Shown here: piece by piece, positions 63,058 through 64,000 of the stretch | Position numbering within the stretch: the first letter of the stretch is position 1 | Layout of the letters: the number at the start of each line of letters is the position of its first letter | NCBI RefSeq assembly: GCF_002156875.1 | Contig: NZ_NCSY01000004.1 | Coordinates: forward strand, 496,001-560,000 | Source of the DNA: Bacillus sp. EAC | GTDB lineage: Bacteria; Bacillota; Bacilli; Bacillales; Bacillaceae_G | DNA: 64,000 nt | Direction of reading: 5' to 3' | Program-made: the position numbers and the translations under genes | Notes under the pieces: generated by a model | The model's input: only the letters and a program-made list of their open reading frames with translations | Databases searched by the model: none | Told to the model about the DNA's origin: nothing

Positions 63058-63948
63058 ATGTCTGATATTGTAAAAATTGGCTTAATACAAGCCACTAATG
63101 ATGTGAACGGAAATGAACCAGTGGAAAATCACAAAAAAGCTGCAATTGAAAAACATATTAAACTTGTTATGGAAGCGAAAGAAAAAGGAGCGCAAATTGT
63201 TTGTTTGCAAGAGATTTTTTACGGTCCATACTTTTGTGCTGAGCAAAATACAAAGTGGTATGATGCAGCTGAAGAAATTCCAAACGGGCCGACTACTAAA
63301 CTGTTTCAGGAATTGGCAAAGTCACTTGGTATAGTCATTATTCTACCAATCTATGAAAGAGAAGGAATAGCAACTTACTATAATACAGCAGCAGTTATTG
63401 ATGCAGATGGATCTTATCTCGGAAAATATCGTAAACATCATATTCCTCAAGTAGGTGTAGGATCCGAAGGCTGTGGTTTTTGGGAAAAATTTTATTTTAA
63501 GCCTGGGAATTTAGGATACCAGGTTTTTGATACAGCATTTGCAAAAGTTGGAGTTTATATCTGTTATGATCGTCACTTTCCTGAAGGTGCTAGGGTATTA
63601 GGTCTAAAAGGGGCTGAAATTGTTTTCAATCCATCAGCGACAGTTGCAGGATTGTCTGAATATTTATGGAAAATCGAGCAGCCTGCCCATGCGGTAGCAA
63701 ATGGATATTATGTTGGTGCGATTAATCGAGTGGGGTATGAAGGTCCATGGAATATGGGTGAATTTTATGGACAGTCTTATTTAGTTGACCCTAGAGGGAA
63801 TTTTGTCGCGACGGCAAGCCGCGATAAAGAAGAAGTAATCATCGGTGAGATGGATAGAAAGATGATTCGAGAAGTTCGGGATTTATGGCAATTTTATCGT
63901 GATCGTCGTCCGGAAACGTATGAAGATATGACGAAATTTCTTCCTTAA
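63058..63948 (+). CDS. Nitrilase-family carbon-nitrogen hydrolase (beta-ureidopropionase / N-carbamoylputrescine amidase type)
   Basis: 296 aa, complete. Catalytic triad visible: Glu52 (CLQEIFYGPYF), Lys126 (GKYRKHHIPQ), Cys169 (YICYDRHFPEGAR). The conserved C-terminal NRVGYEG and FYGQSYLVDPRG are typical of N-carbamoyl-beta-amino-acid or carbamoylputrescine hydrolases. AGGAGG upstream, with its own promoter region. In several Bacillus relatives such a gene opens a reductive pyrimidine degradation operon, but nothing downstream is visible. Which N-carbamoyl substrate it uses cannot be told from sequence. Confidence 0.88.
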   Translation: MSDIVKIGLIQATNDVNGNEPVENHKKAAIEKHIKLVMEAKEKGAQIVCLQEIFYGPYFCAEQNTKWYDAAEEIPNGPTTKLFQELAKSLGIVIILPIYEREGIATYYNTAAVIDADGSYLGKYRKHHIPQVGVGSEGCGFWEKFYFKPGNLGYQVFDTAFAKVGVYICYDRHFPEGARVLGLKGAEIVFNPSATVAGLSEYLWKIEQPAHAVANGYYVGAINRVGYEGPWNMGEFYGQSYLVDPRGNFVATASRDKEEVIIGEMDRKMIREVRDLWQFYRDRRPETYEDMTKFLP

Positions 63949-64000
63949 TGATATAACAAGTGCAGGAAAAAACCGCTTTCTAACAGAGCGACTTTGTATG

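Overview
The window reads as chromosome of a low-GC, endospore-forming Firmicute of the Bacillaceae. Evidence: strong AGGAGG-type ribosome binding sites, two GerA-type germinant receptor subunits, a YkfB/YkfC murein-peptide pair, CcpA-type cre sites, a PlcR/NprR-like HTH-TPR regulator and large secreted Vpr-like subtilases. A Gottfriedia/Bacillus-type host is my guess from memory. I see no rRNA, tRNA, CRISPR array, transposase or intact insertion sequence.

Layout. (1) 1-5875: hexuronate/pectin catabolism, with altronate dehydratase (5' end outside the window), KDPG aldolase, KDG kinase, KduI, KduD, a terminator, then a TIM-barrel sugar isomerase/epimerase. (2) 6467-22143: a large carbohydrate locus with a sugar kinase (BadF/BadG type), a MupG/DUF871 6-phospho-glycosidase, an NDP-sugar pyrophosphorylase-like protein with a left-handed beta-helix, a SIS protein, a PRD/PTS regulator, a 1517-aa secreted multidomain protein, PTS EIIC, an RDD protein, EIIB, EIIA and a GH4 6-phospho-glycosidase. 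It fits import and cleavage of an amino-sugar or murein-like oligosaccharide. (3) 22700-26630: a C1q-like protein, a broken ORF, a DUF3870 protein, and the murein-peptide genes ykfB and ykfC. (4) 27046-28488: an orphan gerA A-subunit. (5) 28750-39645: a possible cell-cell signalling and proteolysis unit, with a 27-codon mini-gene, an NprR/PlcR-like HTH-TPR regulator, and two tandem subtilases with I9, S8, PA and dockerin-like domains. A promoter block of about 62 bp is shared by the mini-gene and the second subtilase. (6) 39773-55264: an apparent alkyl-sulfate (SDS-like surfactant) degradation island. It holds three LysR regulators, aldehyde and alcohol dehydrogenases, an acyl-CoA synthetase, a predicted cytoplasmic and a predicted secreted alkyl sulfatase, and an MFS transporter, with a second orphan gerA inside. 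(7) 55912-62616: a 2234-aa multidomain subtilase with a mosaic look. (8) 63058-63948: a nitrilase-family amidohydrolase.

How region 6 would work: sulfatases release a fatty alcohol and sulfate, the Fe-type ADH and the ALDH oxidise the alcohol to a fatty acid, and the ligase makes acyl-CoA for beta-oxidation. Each outer enzyme block is divergent from a near-identical LysR regulator, and both divergent regions carry the same 14-bp cre-like sequence and the same AT-rich 16-mer. The predicted cytoplasmic sulfatase has Gln where the first metal-binding His of the metallo-beta-lactamase motif should be.

The two strongest candidates for something under-described are this Gram-positive alkyl-sulfate island and the mini-gene/regulator/protease unit. 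Everything rests on reading the sequence and family knowledge; no searches were run.
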